Shown: piece after piece, positions 8,983-19,172 of the stretch
How positions within the stretch are numbered: the first letter of the stretch is position 1
Layout of the letters: every line of letters begins with the position of its first letter
Assembly (NCBI RefSeq): GCF_026236535.1
Contig: NZ_JAHTMW010000005.1
Span: forward strand, 186,001 to 250,000
Reading direction: 5' to 3'
DNA from: Streptomyces sp. SKN60
Lineage (GTDB): Bacteria > Actinomycetota > Actinomycetes > Streptomycetales > Streptomycetaceae
Length of the DNA stretch: 64,000 nucleotides
Position numbers and translations under genes: made by a program
Notes under the pieces: generated by a model
Databases searched by the model: none
What the model was told of the DNA's origin: nothing
What the model saw: only the letters and a program-made list of their open reading frames with translations

Positions 8983-9930
8983 ATGACCACCACGAACACC
9001 CACAGCAACCACGGCACCCACAGCACCCACAGCACCCACAGCACCCACAGCACCCACAGCAACGCCGGCGACAAGCAGAACGTCACCGTCATCGGGCTCG
9101 GCCGGATGGGCACGGCCCTCGCCGCCGCCTTCCTCGACGCCGGCCACCCCACCACCGTCTTCAACCGCAGCCCCGGGAAGGCCGAACCCCTCGTCGCCCG
9201 CGGCGCCCGCCGCGCCGAGACCGTCGCCGAGGCGGTCGCGGCGAGCGAGCTCGTCGTGGTCTGCGTCCTCGACTACCCCGCCGTCCGCGAGCTGCTCGAC
9301 CCGGTCGCCGCCGCCCTGCGCGGCAAGACGCTGGTCAACCTCACCTCGGGCTCGCCCGAGCAGGCCCGCGCCGAGGCCGAGTGGGCCGCCGGGCACGGCA
9401 TCGGCTACCTCGACGGCGGCATCATGACCACCCCGCCCGGCATCGGCGACAGCGCCAGCATGATCCTTTACGCGGGCGCCCCGGAGCTCCTCGCCACCCA
9501 CCGCCCGGCGCTCGCCGTCCTCGGCGACCCGGTGGACCTGGGCCCGGACGCGGGGCTCGCCTCGCTGTACGACGCGGGCCTGCTCGGCCTCATGTGGTCG
9601 GTCTTCGGCGGCTGGCTCCACGCCGCCGCGCTCACCGGGGCCGACGGGGTGCGGGCCGAGGACTTCACGGCGATCGCGGTGCGCTGGCTGCGCACGGTCG
9701 CCTGGTTCCTCAGCGCCTACGCCGGCCAGATCGACACGGGGGAGTACCCGGGCGACGACGCCACCATCGACATCCAGGTCGCGGCCGTCGGACACCTCCT
9801 CCACGCGGCCGAGACCCGCGGCGTGGACAACCGTCTGCCGGAACTGCACCTGGCGATGATGAAGGAGGCGGTGGCGGCCGGACACGGCGCCGACTCGTAC
9901 GCCCGGATCATCGAGGCATTCCGGAAGTAA
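8983..9930 (+). CDS. NAD(P)-binding dehydrogenase, beta-hydroxyacid dehydrogenase/imine-reductase-like
   Basis: A 315-residue protein with an N-terminal Rossmann domain (VTVIGLGRMGTALAAAFLDAGH, GxGxxG) and an all-helical C-terminal dimerisation domain. LDGGIMTTPPGIGDSASMILYAG is typical of imine-reductase-like members that reduce cyclic imines or hydroxyacids with NADPH. An unusual first 26 residues, rich in Thr, His and Ser with five THS repeats, precede the Rossmann fold. The ATG at 8983 has a gtggag ribosome-binding site. The next internal start would remove the repeat, so the repeat may not be needed. Probably controlled by the divergent GlxA-type regulator. Confidence 0.85.
   Translation: MTTTNTHSNHGTHSTHSTHSTHSTHSNAGDKQNVTVIGLGRMGTALAAAFLDAGHPTTVFNRSPGKAEPLVARGARRAETVAEAVAASELVVVCVLDYPAVRELLDPVAAALRGKTLVNLTSGSPEQARAEAEWAAGHGIGYLDGGIMTTPPGIGDSASMILYAGAPELLATHRPALAVLGDPVDLGPDAGLASLYDAGLLGLMWSVFGGWLHAAALTGADGVRAEDFTAIAVRWLRTVAWFLSAYAGQIDTGEYPGDDATIDIQVAAVGHLLHAAETRGVDNRLPELHLAMMKEAVAAGHGADSYARIIEAFRK
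9016..9060 (+). repeat. Five tandem copies of a 9-bp unit encoding Thr-His-Ser
   Basis: ACCCACAGC is repeated five times without a mismatch and in frame near the 5' end of the dehydrogenase gene. Each unit adds THS. Gain or loss of a unit would keep the frame, so the locus can vary in length by slippage. Confidence 0.9.
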
Positions 9931-9961
9931 TCCTCAAGAACGCCCATACGGTACAAACGGC

Positions 9962-9998
9962 GAAGGGCCGTCGCTCCCCCGAGGAGTGACGGCCCTTC
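9962..9998. terminator. Bidirectional hairpin between the dehydrogenase and NlpC/P60 genes
   Basis: A 16-bp stem with one mismatch (GAAGGGCCGTCGCTCC at 9962-9977; partner 9983-9998) sits between two convergent stop codons. No T tract, as is usual for Streptomyces terminators. Confidence 0.75.
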
Positions 9999-10016
9999 CG
10001 CGTACGCGGGGTGCGA

Positions 10017-10844
10017 TCAGAGGATGCGCACGGCGCCCGACGGCGGGTCCCAGTCCAGGTCGCGCTCGACGACACCGGTCGACGGGTTCTGCGCGCCGAC
10101 GTACTTGCCGCCGCCGACGTAGATCGCGACGTGGTACGAGCCGCTGCGCGAGCCCCAGTAGAGGATGTCGCCCGGCTGCAGGTTGCTCAGGGAGACCGAC
10201 GTGCCCATGCTCGACTGGTCGTACGAGATGCGCGGCAGGTCGATGCCGGCCTGGCGGTAGGCGGCCTGGACGAGGCCGGAGCAGTCCCAGGAGTTGGGGC
10301 CGGTGCCGCCGGAGACGTAGGCGTCGCCGACCTGGGCCTTGGCGAAGGCCACGATCGCGGCGGCGGAGCCGGTGGCGACCTGCGAGCTGCTGGAGGAGCT
10401 GCCCACGGAGTCCGAGGAGGACGACGACTTCGCCGACAGCGTGGTTCGGGCCGAAGCGCGGGAAGCGCGCTCCTGGGCCTCGGCGCGGGCCTTCTCGGCC
10501 TTCTCCGCCTCGGCCTTGCGGTCGGCCTCCGCCTTGGCCTTCTTGGCGTCCTTGGCGGCCTTCTTCAGCGCCGCGTCCTCCTGGGCCGCGAGGCTCTGGT
10601 CCAGCGCCTCCTGCTGGCTCGCCTCGGCGGAGGCGGAGACGGCGCTGGCGAGGTCGGCGTCGAGGGAGCCCAGGGTGGGCATCTCGAGGGTCTTCTCGGT
10701 CAGCGGCTCGGCGTTCGCGGGGCCGGCGGCGCCGGCCACCGCGATGGTGCTGAGGACGCCACCGGCAACTCCGGCGCGGAGCGCGAGCTTCGAGGCGCTC
10801 TGGCGGGGCTTCCGGTGGCTACGTATGGGAGCGGTCTGGGACAT
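10017..10844 (-). CDS. Secreted NlpC/P60 peptidoglycan endopeptidase
   Basis: A 275-residue exported cell-wall hydrolase. A Sec signal (about residues 1-45, ending ANAEPL) is followed by a coiled coil rich in Ala, Lys and Glu, a Ser-rich linker and a C-terminal NlpC/P60 domain: catalytic Cys in SWDCSGLVQAAYRQ and His in GSYHVAIYVGGG. The family cuts gamma-D-Glu-diaminopimelate bonds in stem peptides during growth or sporulation. The open frame extends to 10994, but the ATG at 10844 gives the proper N-terminus (MSQTAPIRSHRKP). No c-di-AMP ydaO-type riboswitch, which often precedes such genes in Streptomyces, was recognised in the leader. Confidence 0.92.
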   Translation of the reverse strand: MSQTAPIRSHRKPRQSASKLALRAGVAGGVLSTIAVAGAAGPANAEPLTEKTLEMPTLGSLDADLASAVSASAEASQQEALDQSLAAQEDAALKKAAKDAKKAKAEADRKAEAEKAEKARAEAQERASRASARTTLSAKSSSSSDSVGSSSSSSQVATGSAAAIVAFAKAQVGDAYVSGGTGPNSWDCSGLVQAAYRQAGIDLPRISYDQSSMGTSVSLSNLQPGDILYWGSRSGSYHVAIYVGGGKYVGAQNPSTGVVERDLDWDPPSGAVRIL

Positions 10845-11409
10845 GGGAACAACCGCTATCAGGGCTTCAGGGTTCCCTTCAAGAAACGTGGGTTGCGCCA
10901 CAGTTACGTTCGGAACCGCCGAATCCGCTTCTTGTGCGCCCTTATTGACGCCGTAACGGGCAAATCGGGCGCAGCTCATTGGGGCCTTGATCACGGGTTT
11001 TCGAGGAAAGGTCCGAATTGCCCGCCACTTACCACCTCTTCACGTCCATGGCCAAGCCCTGTTCTTCCGGCGGGCGGGACGGTGTGGCACAGGTCACATT
11101 CGGGTCACGGTCCCGCTCGTGAACGCGTGCACGTGTCCACCCGTGTCCGCGCGACCCCTCGACCGGGCGACGGCCGGATCCTTTATCACTCGCTCGCGTT
11201 CCATCGCCAATTTGCTTGTAGGTCCCAACGCTTGGTAGTGCAACACCCCTCCGACCAGCGATTTCCGGTGTGGATGTCACATCTGGTGATCACCTGGGCG
11301 CTTCGAGTGGCAAGATCACCGCTCATCCGACTTCATGATCGTTCGTCAGGTGGTGGAGATCACAAAGTCCTTGGCGTACCCCGTGTCGCAGATCACAGAG
11401 AGGCGGGCT

Positions 11410-11415
11410 TAAGAT
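11410..11415 (+). promoter_or_regulatory. Candidate -10 box of the nuo operon
   Basis: TAAGAT matches the vegetative -10 pattern and is placed so that a transcript starting near 11422 would run into the Rex-like site. No clear -35 hexamer is seen at 17-18 bp, so an activator may be needed. Confidence 0.35.
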
Positions 11416-11431
11416 ACGCGGACGTCGGGCT

Positions 11432-11447
11432 TGTGAACTGCCTCACA
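11432..11447 (+). promoter_or_regulatory. Rex operator (ROP) upstream of nuoA
   Basis: TGTGAACTGCCTCACA closely matches the Rex consensus TGTGAACNNNTTCACA: the left half is perfect and the right half has one change. Rex is an NADH/NAD-sensing repressor of respiratory genes in Streptomyces, and nuo is among its known or predicted targets. The site lies 89 bp before the nuoA start and just downstream of a -10-like TAAGAT, where bound Rex would block transcription. Confidence 0.7.
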
Positions 11448-11535
11448 TGGGAGCGATCTTCAGCGACTCGGTGAGGGCCTCGCGGATCCGACGGTGCGGT
11501 CCAACGGTCAAGGACGACTGGAAGGAGCGAGGAGC

Positions 11536-11895
11536 GTGAATGCGTACGCGCCCATCCTCGTGCTCGGTGCCCTGGGAGCGGGGTTTGCGATCTTCTCCGT
11601 GGTCATGGCCACGCTTATCGGGCCAAAGAGGTACAACCGGGCAAAACTTGAGGCGTACGAGTGCGGCATCGAGCCCACCCCGACGCCGGCCGGGGGCGGT
11701 CGCTTCCCGATCAAGTACTACCTGACGGCGATGCTCTTCATCGTCTTCGACATCGAGATCGTCTTCCTCTACCCCTGGGCCGTCACCTTCGACGCCCTGG
11801 GGCTTTTCGGGCTCGTGGAGATGCTGCTCTTCGTGCTCACCGTCTTCGTCGCCTACGCGTACGTGTGGCGGCGCGGCGGCCTGGAATGGGACTGA
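11536..11895 (+). CDS. nuoA: NADH-quinone oxidoreductase subunit A
   Basis: A 119-residue membrane subunit with three transmembrane helices. Family markers are [11 protein letters not shown] and the second helix [22 protein letters not shown]. It forms part of the quinone-site/loop region of complex I (NDH-1), which couples NADH oxidation to proton pumping. The GTG at 11536 is preferred over an upstream start because a gaaggagcgagga ribosome-binding site lies just before it. First gene of the 14-gene operon. Confidence 0.97.
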   Translation: MNAYAPILVLGALGAGFAIFSVVMATLIGPKRYNRAKLEAYECGIEPTPTPAGGGRFPIKYYLTAMLFIVFDIEIVFLYPWAVTFDALGLFGLVEMLLFVLTVFVAYAYVWRRGGLEWD

Positions 11896-11912
11896 GGGGC
11901 TGAGGGGTACCC

Positions 11913-12467
11913 ATGGGACTCGAAGAGAAGCTGCCGAGCGGCTTTCTGCTGACGACCGTCGAACAGGCCGCGGGCTGGGTCCGGAAGGCCTCCGTCTTCC
12001 CCGCGACCTTCGGCCTCGCCTGCTGCGCCATCGAGATGATGACGACCGGCGCCGGCCGCTACGACCTGGCGCGGTTCGGCATGGAGGTCTTCCGCGGCTC
12101 GCCGCGCCAGGCCGATCTGATGATCGTGGCCGGCCGGGTGAGCCAGAAGATGGCGCCCGTCCTGCGGCAGGTCTACGACCAGATGCCGAACCCCAAGTGG
12201 GTCATCTCGATGGGCGTTTGCGCCTCGTCGGGCGGAATGTTCAACAATTACGCCATTGTGCAGGGTGTGGACCACATCGTCCCGGTCGACATCTATCTGC
12301 CCGGTTGTCCGCCCCGCCCCGAGATGCTGATGGACGCGATCCTCAAGCTCCACCAGAAGATCCAGGGCTCCAAGCTCGGCGTGAACGCGAAGGAAGCGGC
12401 CCGCGAGGCGGAGGAGGCGGCGCTCAAGGCGCTGCCCACGATCGAGATGAAGGGTCTGCTCCGGTGA
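11913..12467 (+). CDS. nuoB: NADH-quinone oxidoreductase subunit B (N2 cluster)
   Basis: A 184-residue hydrophilic subunit that carries the terminal [4Fe-4S] cluster N2, which passes electrons to quinone. Ligand motifs are visible: adjacent cysteines in [26 protein letters not shown], and the late [10 protein letters not shown]. It is 17 bp after nuoA and overlaps nuoC by GTGA. Confidence 0.97.
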   Translation: MGLEEKLPSGFLLTTVEQAAGWVRKASVFPATFGLACCAIEMMTTGAGRYDLARFGMEVFRGSPRQADLMIVAGRVSQKMAPVLRQVYDQMPNPKWVISMGVCASSGGMFNNYAIVQGVDHIVPVDIYLPGCPPRPEMLMDAILKLHQKIQGSKLGVNAKEAAREAEEAALKALPTIEMKGLLR

Positions 12468-13195
12468 GCGACGAGACACCGAACCCCGAGAAGGAGCTCA
12501 GCGCCCAGAACCTGCCGGGCCAGCGCGGGGAGCACGGCGAGGAGGTCCGCGTCCAGCGCGGCATGTTCGGCGCCAACAACGGCGGCGACACCTCCGGCTA
12601 CGGCGGCCTGGTCCGCTCGATCCGGCTCCCCGGCGAGGCCACCCGCCCGTACGGCGGCTGGTTCGACGAGGTCGCCGACGAGCTGGAGGGCGCCCTGGAG
12701 GAGCAGGGTCTGGTCCCCGGGAACGCCATCGAGAAGACCGTCGTCGACCGCGGCGAGCTCACCTTCCACATCGCCCGCGAGCACCTCGTCCGGGTCGCCC
12801 GCACCCTGCGCGACGACCCCGCCCTGCGCTTCGAGCTCTGCACCGGCGTCTCCGGCGTCCACTACCCGGGCGACAAGGGCCGCGAGCTGCACGCGGTCTA
12901 CCACCTGCGCTCGCTCACCCACGGCCGGCTGATCCGCCTGGAGGTCTCGGCGCCCGACGCCGAGCCGCGCATCCCGTCGCTGGTCCCGGTCTATCCGACC
13001 AACGACTGGCACGAGCGCGAGACGTACGACTTCTTCGGCATCGTCTTCGACGGCCACCCCGCCCTCACCCGGATCATGATGCCGGACGACTGGCAGGGCC
13101 ACCCGCAGCGCAAGGACTACCCCCTCGGCGGCATCGCCGTCGAGTACAAGGGCGCCCAGATCCCGGCTCCGGACCAGCGGAGGTCGTACTCGTGA
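12464..13195 (+). CDS. nuoC: NADH-quinone oxidoreductase subunit C
   Basis: A 243-residue 30-kDa-type subunit. The signature is clear near the C-terminus: [16 protein letters not shown], then [18 protein letters not shown]. It docks onto NuoD in the connecting arm of complex I. An N-terminal extension of about 65 hydrophilic residues precedes the conserved domain, as is usual in actinobacteria. The GTG start overlaps the nuoB stop. Confidence 0.96.
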   Translation: MSDETPNPEKELSAQNLPGQRGEHGEEVRVQRGMFGANNGGDTSGYGGLVRSIRLPGEATRPYGGWFDEVADELEGALEEQGLVPGNAIEKTVVDRGELTFHIAREHLVRVARTLRDDPALRFELCTGVSGVHYPGDKGRELHAVYHLRSLTHGRLIRLEVSAPDAEPRIPSLVPVYPTNDWHERETYDFFGIVFDGHPALTRIMMPDDWQGHPQRKDYPLGGIAVEYKGAQIPAPDQRRSYS

Positions 13196-14511
13196 ACACC
13201 GCATCGAACCCCCGCGAAACGACCGAGGGCAGCGTCTACACCGTCACCGGCGGCGACTGGGACGAGGTGGTCCGGTCCGCCGCCAAGGCCGACGACGAGC
13301 GCATCGTCGTCAACATGGGCCCCCAGCACCCGTCCACCCACGGCGTGCTCCGGCTCATCCTGGAGATCGACGGCGAGACCGTCACCGAGGCCCGCTGCGG
13401 CATCGGCTACCTCCACACCGGCATCGAGAAGAACGCCGAGTTCCGCACCTGGACGCAGGGCACCACCCTCGTCACGCGGATGGACTACCTCACCTCGTTC
13501 TACAACGAGACGGCGTACTGCCTCGGCGTGGAGAAGCTGCTCGGCATCACCGACGACATCCCGGACCGGGCGAGCGTCATCCGGGTGCTCCTCATGGAGC
13601 TCAACCGGCTCTCCTCGCACCTGGTCGCCATCGCCACCGGCGGCATGGAGCTCGGCGCCACCACGATCATGATCTACGGCTTCCGGGACCGCGAGATGAT
13701 CCTGGACCTGTACGAGCTGATCACCGGCCTGCGCATGAACCACGCGTTCATCCGCCCCGGCGGCCTCGCCCAGGACCTCCCGCCGGGCGCCGTCGACGCC
13801 GTGCGCGAGTTCGTGAAGACTATGAAGAAGAACCTGCCGGAGTACGACAAGCTCGCCACCGGCAACCCCATCTTCAAGGCCCGCATGCAGGACGTCGGCT
13901 ACCTCGACCTCACCGGCTGCATGGCGCTCGGCGCCACCGGGCCGATCCTGCGCTCCGCGGGCCTCCCGCACGACCTGCGCAAGACCGACCCGTACTGCGG
14001 CTACGAGAACTACGAGTTCGAGATCCCGACCGCCGACAGCTGCGACGCCTACGGGCGCTTCCTCGTCCGCCTGGAGGAGATGCGCCAGTCGCTGCGGATC
14101 GTCGAGCAGTGCCTGGACCGCCTGGCGCCAGGCCCGGTCATGGTCGGCGACAAGAAGATCGCCTGGCCCGCCCAGCTGGCCCTCGGCCCCGACGGCCTCG
14201 GCAACTCCCTCGACCACATCAAGAAGATCATGGGCACCTCCATGGAGGCCCTGATCCACCACTTCAAGCTGGTCACCGAGGGCTTCCGGGTCCCCGCCGG
14301 GCAGGCCTACGCGGCCGTCGAATCCCCCAAGGGCGAGCTCGGCGTCCATGTCGTCTCCGACGGCGGCACCCGCCCGTACCGGGTCCACTTCCGCGATCCG
14401 TCGTTCACCAACCTGCAGGCCATGGCCGCGATGTGCGAAGGCGGCCAGGTCGCCGACGTCATCGTCGCCGTCGCCTCCATCGACCCCGTGATGGGAGGCG
14501 TCGACCGATGA
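13192..14511 (+). CDS. nuoD: NADH-quinone oxidoreductase subunit D
   Basis: A 439-residue 49-kDa-type subunit related to NiFe-hydrogenase large chains but without the metal cysteines. Motifs: [27 protein letters not shown], and [13 protein letters not shown]. With NuoB it forms the quinone-binding pocket. Starts GTG, overlapping nuoC by 4 bp. Confidence 0.97.
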   Translation: MNTASNPRETTEGSVYTVTGGDWDEVVRSAAKADDERIVVNMGPQHPSTHGVLRLILEIDGETVTEARCGIGYLHTGIEKNAEFRTWTQGTTLVTRMDYLTSFYNETAYCLGVEKLLGITDDIPDRASVIRVLLMELNRLSSHLVAIATGGMELGATTIMIYGFRDREMILDLYELITGLRMNHAFIRPGGLAQDLPPGAVDAVREFVKTMKKNLPEYDKLATGNPIFKARMQDVGYLDLTGCMALGATGPILRSAGLPHDLRKTDPYCGYENYEFEIPTADSCDAYGRFLVRLEEMRQSLRIVEQCLDRLAPGPVMVGDKKIAWPAQLALGPDGLGNSLDHIKKIMGTSMEALIHHFKLVTEGFRVPAGQAYAAVESPKGELGVHVVSDGGTRPYRVHFRDPSFTNLQAMAAMCEGGQVADVIVAVASIDPVMGGVDR

Positions 14512-15248
14512 CGGAGAACGTCAGTCTCGGGATGCCCCAGCTGCCCGCCCCCGAGTACCCGGCCGAGGTCCGCGCCCGCCTGGAGGAGGACGCGAAGGCG
14601 ATCATCGCCCGCTACCCGGGGTCCCGCTCCGCGCTCCTGCCGATGCTGCACCTCGTGCAGTCGGAGGAGGGCCATGTGACCCGTACGGGCATGCGGTTCT
14701 GCGCCGACATGCTGGACCTCACCACCGCCGAGGTCACCGCCGTCGCCACCTTCTACACCATGTACCGGCGCAAGCCGTCCGGCGACTACCAGGTCGGCGT
14801 CTGCACCAACACGCTCTGCGCGGTCATGGGCGGCGACGCCATCTTCGAGGAGCTCAAGGAGCACCTCGGGGTCGGCAACGACGAGACGACCGCGGACGGC
14901 AAGGTCACCCTCGAACACATCGAGTGCAACGCGGCCTGCGACTTCGCGCCCGTCGTGATGGTCAACTGGGAGTTCTTCGACAACCAGACGCCCGAGTCCG
15001 CCAAGCGGCTCGTCGACGACCTGGTCGCCGGGCGGCCCGTCTCGCCCACCCGCGGCGCGCCCCTGTGCACCTTCAAGGAGACCGCCCGCATCCTGGCCGG
15101 CTTCCCCGACGAGCGCGAAGGCGCCGTCGAGGCCTCCGGCGGCGCCGGACCGGCCTCCCTGGTCGGCCTCCGCCTCGCCAAGGGCGAGGCCCCGCACACC
15201 CGAATCGTCCATCCGCGCGGCGAGGCAGCCAGTGAGGAGGGGGAGTGA
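14508..15248 (+). CDS. nuoE: NADH-quinone oxidoreductase subunit E
   Basis: A 246-residue 24-kDa-type subunit with a thioredoxin-like [2Fe-2S] domain (cluster N1a): cysteine pairs CTNTLC and CNAAC are visible. Residues after about 165 form an extra C-terminal tail that is longer than in the E. coli protein. It partners NuoF in the NADH dehydrogenase module. ATG start overlaps the nuoD stop (ATGA). Confidence 0.96.
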   Translation: MTENVSLGMPQLPAPEYPAEVRARLEEDAKAIIARYPGSRSALLPMLHLVQSEEGHVTRTGMRFCADMLDLTTAEVTAVATFYTMYRRKPSGDYQVGVCTNTLCAVMGGDAIFEELKEHLGVGNDETTADGKVTLEHIECNAACDFAPVVMVNWEFFDNQTPESAKRLVDDLVAGRPVSPTRGAPLCTFKETARILAGFPDEREGAVEASGGAGPASLVGLRLAKGEAPHTRIVHPRGEAASEEGE

Positions 15249-16597
15249 TGACCTTGGCGGCCGAGATCAACAACAGCAGCCCCGAGAAACTGCTCTCACC
15301 CGTCCTGTCGGCCTTCTGGGACCAGCCGAACTCCTGGACCCTGGAGACCTACCGCCGGCACGAGGGCTACGAGGGCCTGCGCAAGGCCCTGGCGATGTCG
15401 CCCGACGACCTCATCGCGTACGTGAAGGACTCCGGTCTGCGCGGACGCGGCGGCGCCGGCTTCCCGACGGGCATGAAGTGGCAGTTCATCCCGCAGGGCG
15501 ACGGCAAGCCGCACTACCTCGTCGTCAACGCCGACGAGTCCGAGCCGGGCACCTGCAAGGACATCCCGCTGCTCTTCGCCAACCCGCACTCCCTCATCGA
15601 GGGCATCGTGATCGCCTGCTACGCGATCCGCTCCAGCCACGCCTTCATCTATCTGCGCGGCGAGGTCGTCCCCGTACTGCGCCGCCTGCACGAGGCCGTG
15701 CGGGAGGCGTACGAGGCGGGCTACCTCGGCAAGAACATCCAGGGCAGCGGCCTGGACGTCGAGCTCACCGTGCACGCGGGCGCCGGCGCGTACATCTGCG
15801 GTGAGGAGACCGCCCTGCTCGACTCGCTCGAAGGGCGCCGCGGCCAGCCCCGGCTGCGACCCCCCTTCCCCGCGGTCGCCGGTCTGTACGCGTGCCCCAC
15901 TGTGGTGAACAACGTCGAATCCATCGCCTCGGTTCCCGCGATCCTGAACCGCGGCAAGGACTGGTTCACCTCGATGGGCAGCGAGAAGTCCCCGGGCTTC
16001 ACGCTCTACTCGCTCAGCGGGCACGTCGCCTCGCCCGGCCAGTACGAGGCCCCGCTCGGCATCACCCTGCGCCAGCTGCTCGACATGAGCGGCGGGATGC
16101 GGCCCGGGCACCGGCTGAAGTTCTGGACCCCGGGCGGCTCGTCCACCCCGATGTTCACCGACGAGCACCTCGACGTCCCGCTCGACTACGAGGGCGTCGG
16201 CGCCGCCGGCTCCATGCTCGGCACCAAGGCGCTGCAGTGCTTCGACGAGACCACCTGCGTGGTCCGCGCCGTCACCCGCTGGACCGAGTTCTACGCCCAC
16301 GAGTCCTGCGGCAAGTGCACGCCCTGCCGCGAAGGCACCTACTGGCTGGTCCAGTTGCTCCGCGACATCGAGGCCGGCAAGGGCGTCATGGCCGACCTCG
16401 ACAAGCTGAACGACATCGCCGACAACATCAACGGCAAGTCCTTCTGCGCCCTCGGCGACGGCGCCGCCTCGCCGATCTTCTCCTCGCTCAAGTACTTCCG
16501 CGAGGAGTACGAGCAGCACATCACGGGCAAGGGCTGCCCCTTCGACCCCGCCAAGTCCACCGCCTGGGCGGACAAGCACCGGGAGGTGAACGCATGA
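15248..16597 (+). CDS. nuoF: NADH-quinone oxidoreductase subunit F (NADH/FMN site)
   Basis: A 449-residue 51-kDa-type subunit that binds NADH and FMN and carries cluster N3. Glycine-rich NADH motif [19 protein letters not shown] region [17 protein letters not shown] and cluster ligands [12 protein letters not shown] plus a later Cys ([10 protein letters not shown]) are present. Two starts are possible: ATG at 15248 (taken, overlapping the nuoE TGA by one base) or GTG at 15245. A gaggagg ribosome-binding site precedes both. Confidence 0.97.
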   Translation: MTLAAEINNSSPEKLLSPVLSAFWDQPNSWTLETYRRHEGYEGLRKALAMSPDDLIAYVKDSGLRGRGGAGFPTGMKWQFIPQGDGKPHYLVVNADESEPGTCKDIPLLFANPHSLIEGIVIACYAIRSSHAFIYLRGEVVPVLRRLHEAVREAYEAGYLGKNIQGSGLDVELTVHAGAGAYICGEETALLDSLEGRRGQPRLRPPFPAVAGLYACPTVVNNVESIASVPAILNRGKDWFTSMGSEKSPGFTLYSLSGHVASPGQYEAPLGITLRQLLDMSGGMRPGHRLKFWTPGGSSTPMFTDEHLDVPLDYEGVGAAGSMLGTKALQCFDETTCVVRAVTRWTEFYAHESCGKCTPCREGTYWLVQLLRDIEAGKGVMADLDKLNDIADNINGKSFCALGDGAASPIFSSLKYFREEYEQHITGKGCPFDPAKSTAWADKHREVNA

Positions 16598-19041
16598 CAG
16601 ACCAGGATGCGGTCACGCTGACCATCGACGGCATCGAGATCTCCGTCCCCAAGGGGACGCTGGTCATCCGGGCCGCCGAGCAGCTCGGCATCGAGATCCC
16701 GCGCTTCTGCGACCACCCGCTGCTCGACCCGGCCGGTGCCTGCCGCCAGTGCATCGTCGAGGTCGAGGGCCAGCGCAAGCCGATGGCCTCCTGCACCATC
16801 ACCTGCACCGACGGCATGGTGGTCAAGTCGCAGCTGACGTCGCCGGTCGCCGAGAAGGCCCAGCACGGGGTGATGGAGCTGCTGCTCATCAACCACCCGC
16901 TGGACTGCCCGGTCTGCGACAAGGGCGGCGAGTGCCCGCTGCAGAACCAGGCCATGTCCCACGGGCAGGCCGAGACCCGCTTCGAGGGCAAGAAGCGCAC
17001 CTTCGAGAAGCCGATCCCGCTCTCCCCGCAGGTGCTGCTCGACCGCGAGCGGTGCGTGCTGTGCGCGCGCTGCACCCGCTTCTCCCAGCAGGTCGCCGGC
17101 GACCCGATGATCGAGCTGCTCGAACGAGGTGCGCTCCAGCAGGTCGGCATCGGCAACAGCGACCCCTTCGAGTCGTACTTCTCCGGCAACACCATCCAGA
17201 TCTGCCCCGTCGGGGCCCTGACGTCGGCGGCGTACCGCTTCCGCTCCCGGCCCTTCGACCTGGTGTCGTCGCCGAGCGTCTGCGAGCACTGCGCGGGCGG
17301 CTGCGCGACCCGCACCGACCACCGGCGCGGCAAGGTCATGCGGCGGCTCGCGGCCGAGGACCCCGAGGTCAACGAGGAGTGGATCTGTGACAAGGGGCGG
17401 TTCGCGTTCCGGTACGCGCAGCAGCGCGACCGGCTCAGCACGCCGCTGGTCCGCAACCCGGAGACCGGTCAGCTGGAGACCGCGTCCTGGCCCGAGGCCC
17501 TGGAGACCGCCGCGCGCGGGCTCGTCCGCGGGCGCACCGGCGTCCTGAGCGGCGGACGGCTCACGGTCGAGGACTCCTACGCGTACGCCAAGTTCGCCCG
17601 GGTCGCCCTCGACACCAACGACGTCGACTTCCGGGCCCGTGTCCACTCCGGCGAGGAGGCCGACTTCCTGGCCTCCGTCATCGCCGGGCGGGGCCGCGAC
17701 CTGGACGGGAGCGGGGTCACGTACCGGTCCCTGGAGGCCGCCCCGGCGGTGCTCCTGGTCGGTCTGGAGTCCGAGGAGGAGGCGCCCGGCGTCTTCCTGA
17801 AGCTCCGCAAGTCCTGGCGGAAGAAGGGCCAGCGGACCTACGCGGTCGCCTCGCACGCCACCCGCGGCCTGGAGAAGGCGGGCGGCACGCTCCTTCCGGC
17901 CGCGCCCGGCACCGAGACCGAGTGGCTCGACGCCCTCACCTCCCGGGTCGGCCTCTCCGAGGACGGCCTGGCCGCCGCCGAGGCGCTGCGCGAGGACGGC
18001 GCCGTGATCGCCGTCGGCGAGCGGCTCGCGGGAGTGCCCGGCGCGCTCACCGCGGCCGTACGGGCCGCCACCGCCACCGGCGCCGAGCTGGTGTGGATCC
18101 CGCGCCGGGCCGGTGAGCGGGGCGCCGTCGAGGCGGGCGCCATCCCGGCCCTGCTGCCCGGCGGACGGCCCGCGACCGATCCACGCGCGCGTGAGGAGGT
18201 CGCCGCCGTCTGGGGCGTACGCGAACTCCCGCACGGCTACGGCCGCGACACCGGCCAGATCGTCGAGGCCGCCGCCACCGGCGAACTCACCGCACTGCTC
18301 GTCGGCGGCGTCGACGTCGACGACCTGCCGGACCCGGCACGCGCGCGTGAGGCGCTCGACGCGGCCTTCGTCGTCTCCCTGGAGCTGCGCCCCGGCGCGG
18401 TCACCGAGCGGGCCGACGTGGTCCTGCCGGTCGCTGCGGTCGCCGAGAAGCCCGGCACCTTCCTCAACTGGGAGGGCCGCGCCCGCCTCTTCGAGGCCGC
18501 GCTCAAGCCCGAGCAGATGACCAGGTCGCTGGCTCCGACCGACGCCCGGGTCCTGCACATGCTGGCCGACGCCATGGACGCCCACCTGGGCCTGCCCGAC
18601 CTGCGGTCGATCCGGGGCGAGCTGGACCGGCTCGGCGGCTGGACCGGCGACCGGGCCACCGAGCCCGCCGAGCCCGGCCAGGCCGCCGCCCGCCCCGGCG
18701 ACGGCGAGGCCGTCCTCGCCGGCCACCGGCTGCTGCTCGACCTCGGCCGGCTCCAGGAGGGCGACGAGGCCCTCGCCGCCACCCGGCACGCCGCCGTCGC
18801 CCGGCTCTCCGCCCGGACCGCCGAGGACACCGGCGTCAAGGACGGCGACCAGCTCGAAGTCACCGGCCCGGCCGGCGCGGTGACCTTCCCGCTGGCCGTC
18901 ACCGAGATGCCCGACCGCGTCGTCTGGCTCCCGCTCAACTCCACGGGCCACGGCGTCCTCGCCGACACCGGCGCCCGCCCCGGCGACCCGGTCCGGATCG
19001 GCCCGGCGGTCACCACGGACGCGGTGGAGGTGCGGTCATGA
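16594..19041 (+). CDS. nuoG: NADH-quinone oxidoreductase subunit G
   Basis: An 815-residue 75-kDa-type subunit. From the N-terminus: [2Fe-2S] ferredoxin domain ([15 protein letters not shown]), His/Cys N5 cluster region, two-cluster domain ([26 protein letters not shown]), an extra CEHCAGGC [4Fe-4S] motif at the start of a molybdopterin-oxidoreductase-like domain, and a C-terminal molybdopterin-dinucleotide-type domain. The second half is less conserved and rich in Ala and Glu. It collects electrons from NuoF in the peripheral arm. ATG overlaps the nuoF stop. Confidence 0.97.
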   Translation: MTDQDAVTLTIDGIEISVPKGTLVIRAAEQLGIEIPRFCDHPLLDPAGACRQCIVEVEGQRKPMASCTITCTDGMVVKSQLTSPVAEKAQHGVMELLLINHPLDCPVCDKGGECPLQNQAMSHGQAETRFEGKKRTFEKPIPLSPQVLLDRERCVLCARCTRFSQQVAGDPMIELLERGALQQVGIGNSDPFESYFSGNTIQICPVGALTSAAYRFRSRPFDLVSSPSVCEHCAGGCATRTDHRRGKVMRRLAAEDPEVNEEWICDKGRFAFRYAQQRDRLSTPLVRNPETGQLETASWPEALETAARGLVRGRTGVLSGGRLTVEDSYAYAKFARVALDTNDVDFRARVHSGEEADFLASVIAGRGRDLDGSGVTYRSLEAAPAVLLVGLESEEEAPGVFLKLRKSWRKKGQRTYAVASHATRGLEKAGGTLLPAAPGTETEWLDALTSRVGLSEDGLAAAEALREDGAVIAVGERLAGVPGALTAAVRAATATGAELVWIPRRAGERGAVEAGAIPALLPGGRPATDPRAREEVAAVWGVRELPHGYGRDTGQIVEAAATGELTALLVGGVDVDDLPDPARAREALDAAFVVSLELRPGAVTERADVVLPVAAVAEKPGTFLNWEGRARLFEAALKPEQMTRSLAPTDARVLHMLADAMDAHLGLPDLRSIRGELDRLGGWTGDRATEPAEPGQAAARPGDGEAVLAGHRLLLDLGRLQEGDEALAATRHAAVARLSARTAEDTGVKDGDQLEVTGPAGAVTFPLAVTEMPDRVVWLPLNSTGHGVLADTGARPGDPVRIGPAVTTDAVEVRS

Positions 19042-19172
19042 GCGCGCACCTCGCCCGGCCGGGCGCAGCCCTGGCCGTCGCGGGCCGGTGGCCCGCGGGG
19101 CCGGGTCCCCGAATCCACCCCGTCCGGCCGGGCGACGCCCTGGCCGCCCCCGCACGGGAGGTGCGCGCATGA
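19038..19172 (+). CDS. Possible 44-residue small ORF coupling nuoG to nuoH
   Basis: An ORF of 44 codons starts with ATG at 19038, overlapping the nuoG TGA as ATGA, and ends with TGA at 19170-19172, overlapping the nuoH ATG as ATGA. The product starts [16 protein letters not shown] and is rich in Ala, Pro, Gly and Arg, with no recognisable domain or membrane segment. It fills what is normally a direct nuoG-nuoH junction. Two near-identical 22-bp segments lie inside it. It may be a translated coupling peptide or a chance open frame produced by a local duplication. Confidence 0.4.
   Translation: MSAHLARPGAALAVAGRWPAGPGPRIHPVRPGDALAAPAREVRA
19056..19146 (+). repeat. 22-bp imperfect direct repeat in the nuoG-nuoH junction
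   Basis: The 22-bp copies begin CGGCCGGGCG and end CCTGGCCG. They start at about 19056 and 19125 and differ only by a CA/AC swap in the middle. They are 69 bp apart, a multiple of three, so both are read in the same frame of the small ORF. Confidence 0.6.

Larger units (their letters stand above)
10845..11535. other. Long intergenic region between the NlpC/P60 gene and nuoA
   Basis: About 690 bp without a convincing gene. It carries the divergent promoters of the NlpC/P60 hydrolase and of the nuo operon. GC content is lower than in the flanking genes. Visible elements are four GATCAC hexamers (11288, 11314, 11358, 11391), the palindrome GGTGATCACC (11285-11294), a -10-like TAAGAT (11410-11415) and the Rex-like site (11432-11447). 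Confidence 0.6.

Noticed and set aside
10845..11080. c-di-AMP (ydaO-type) riboswitch upstream of the NlpC/P60 gene
   Set aside because: Expected by analogy, but the conserved blocks of that riboswitch are not present on the minus strand.
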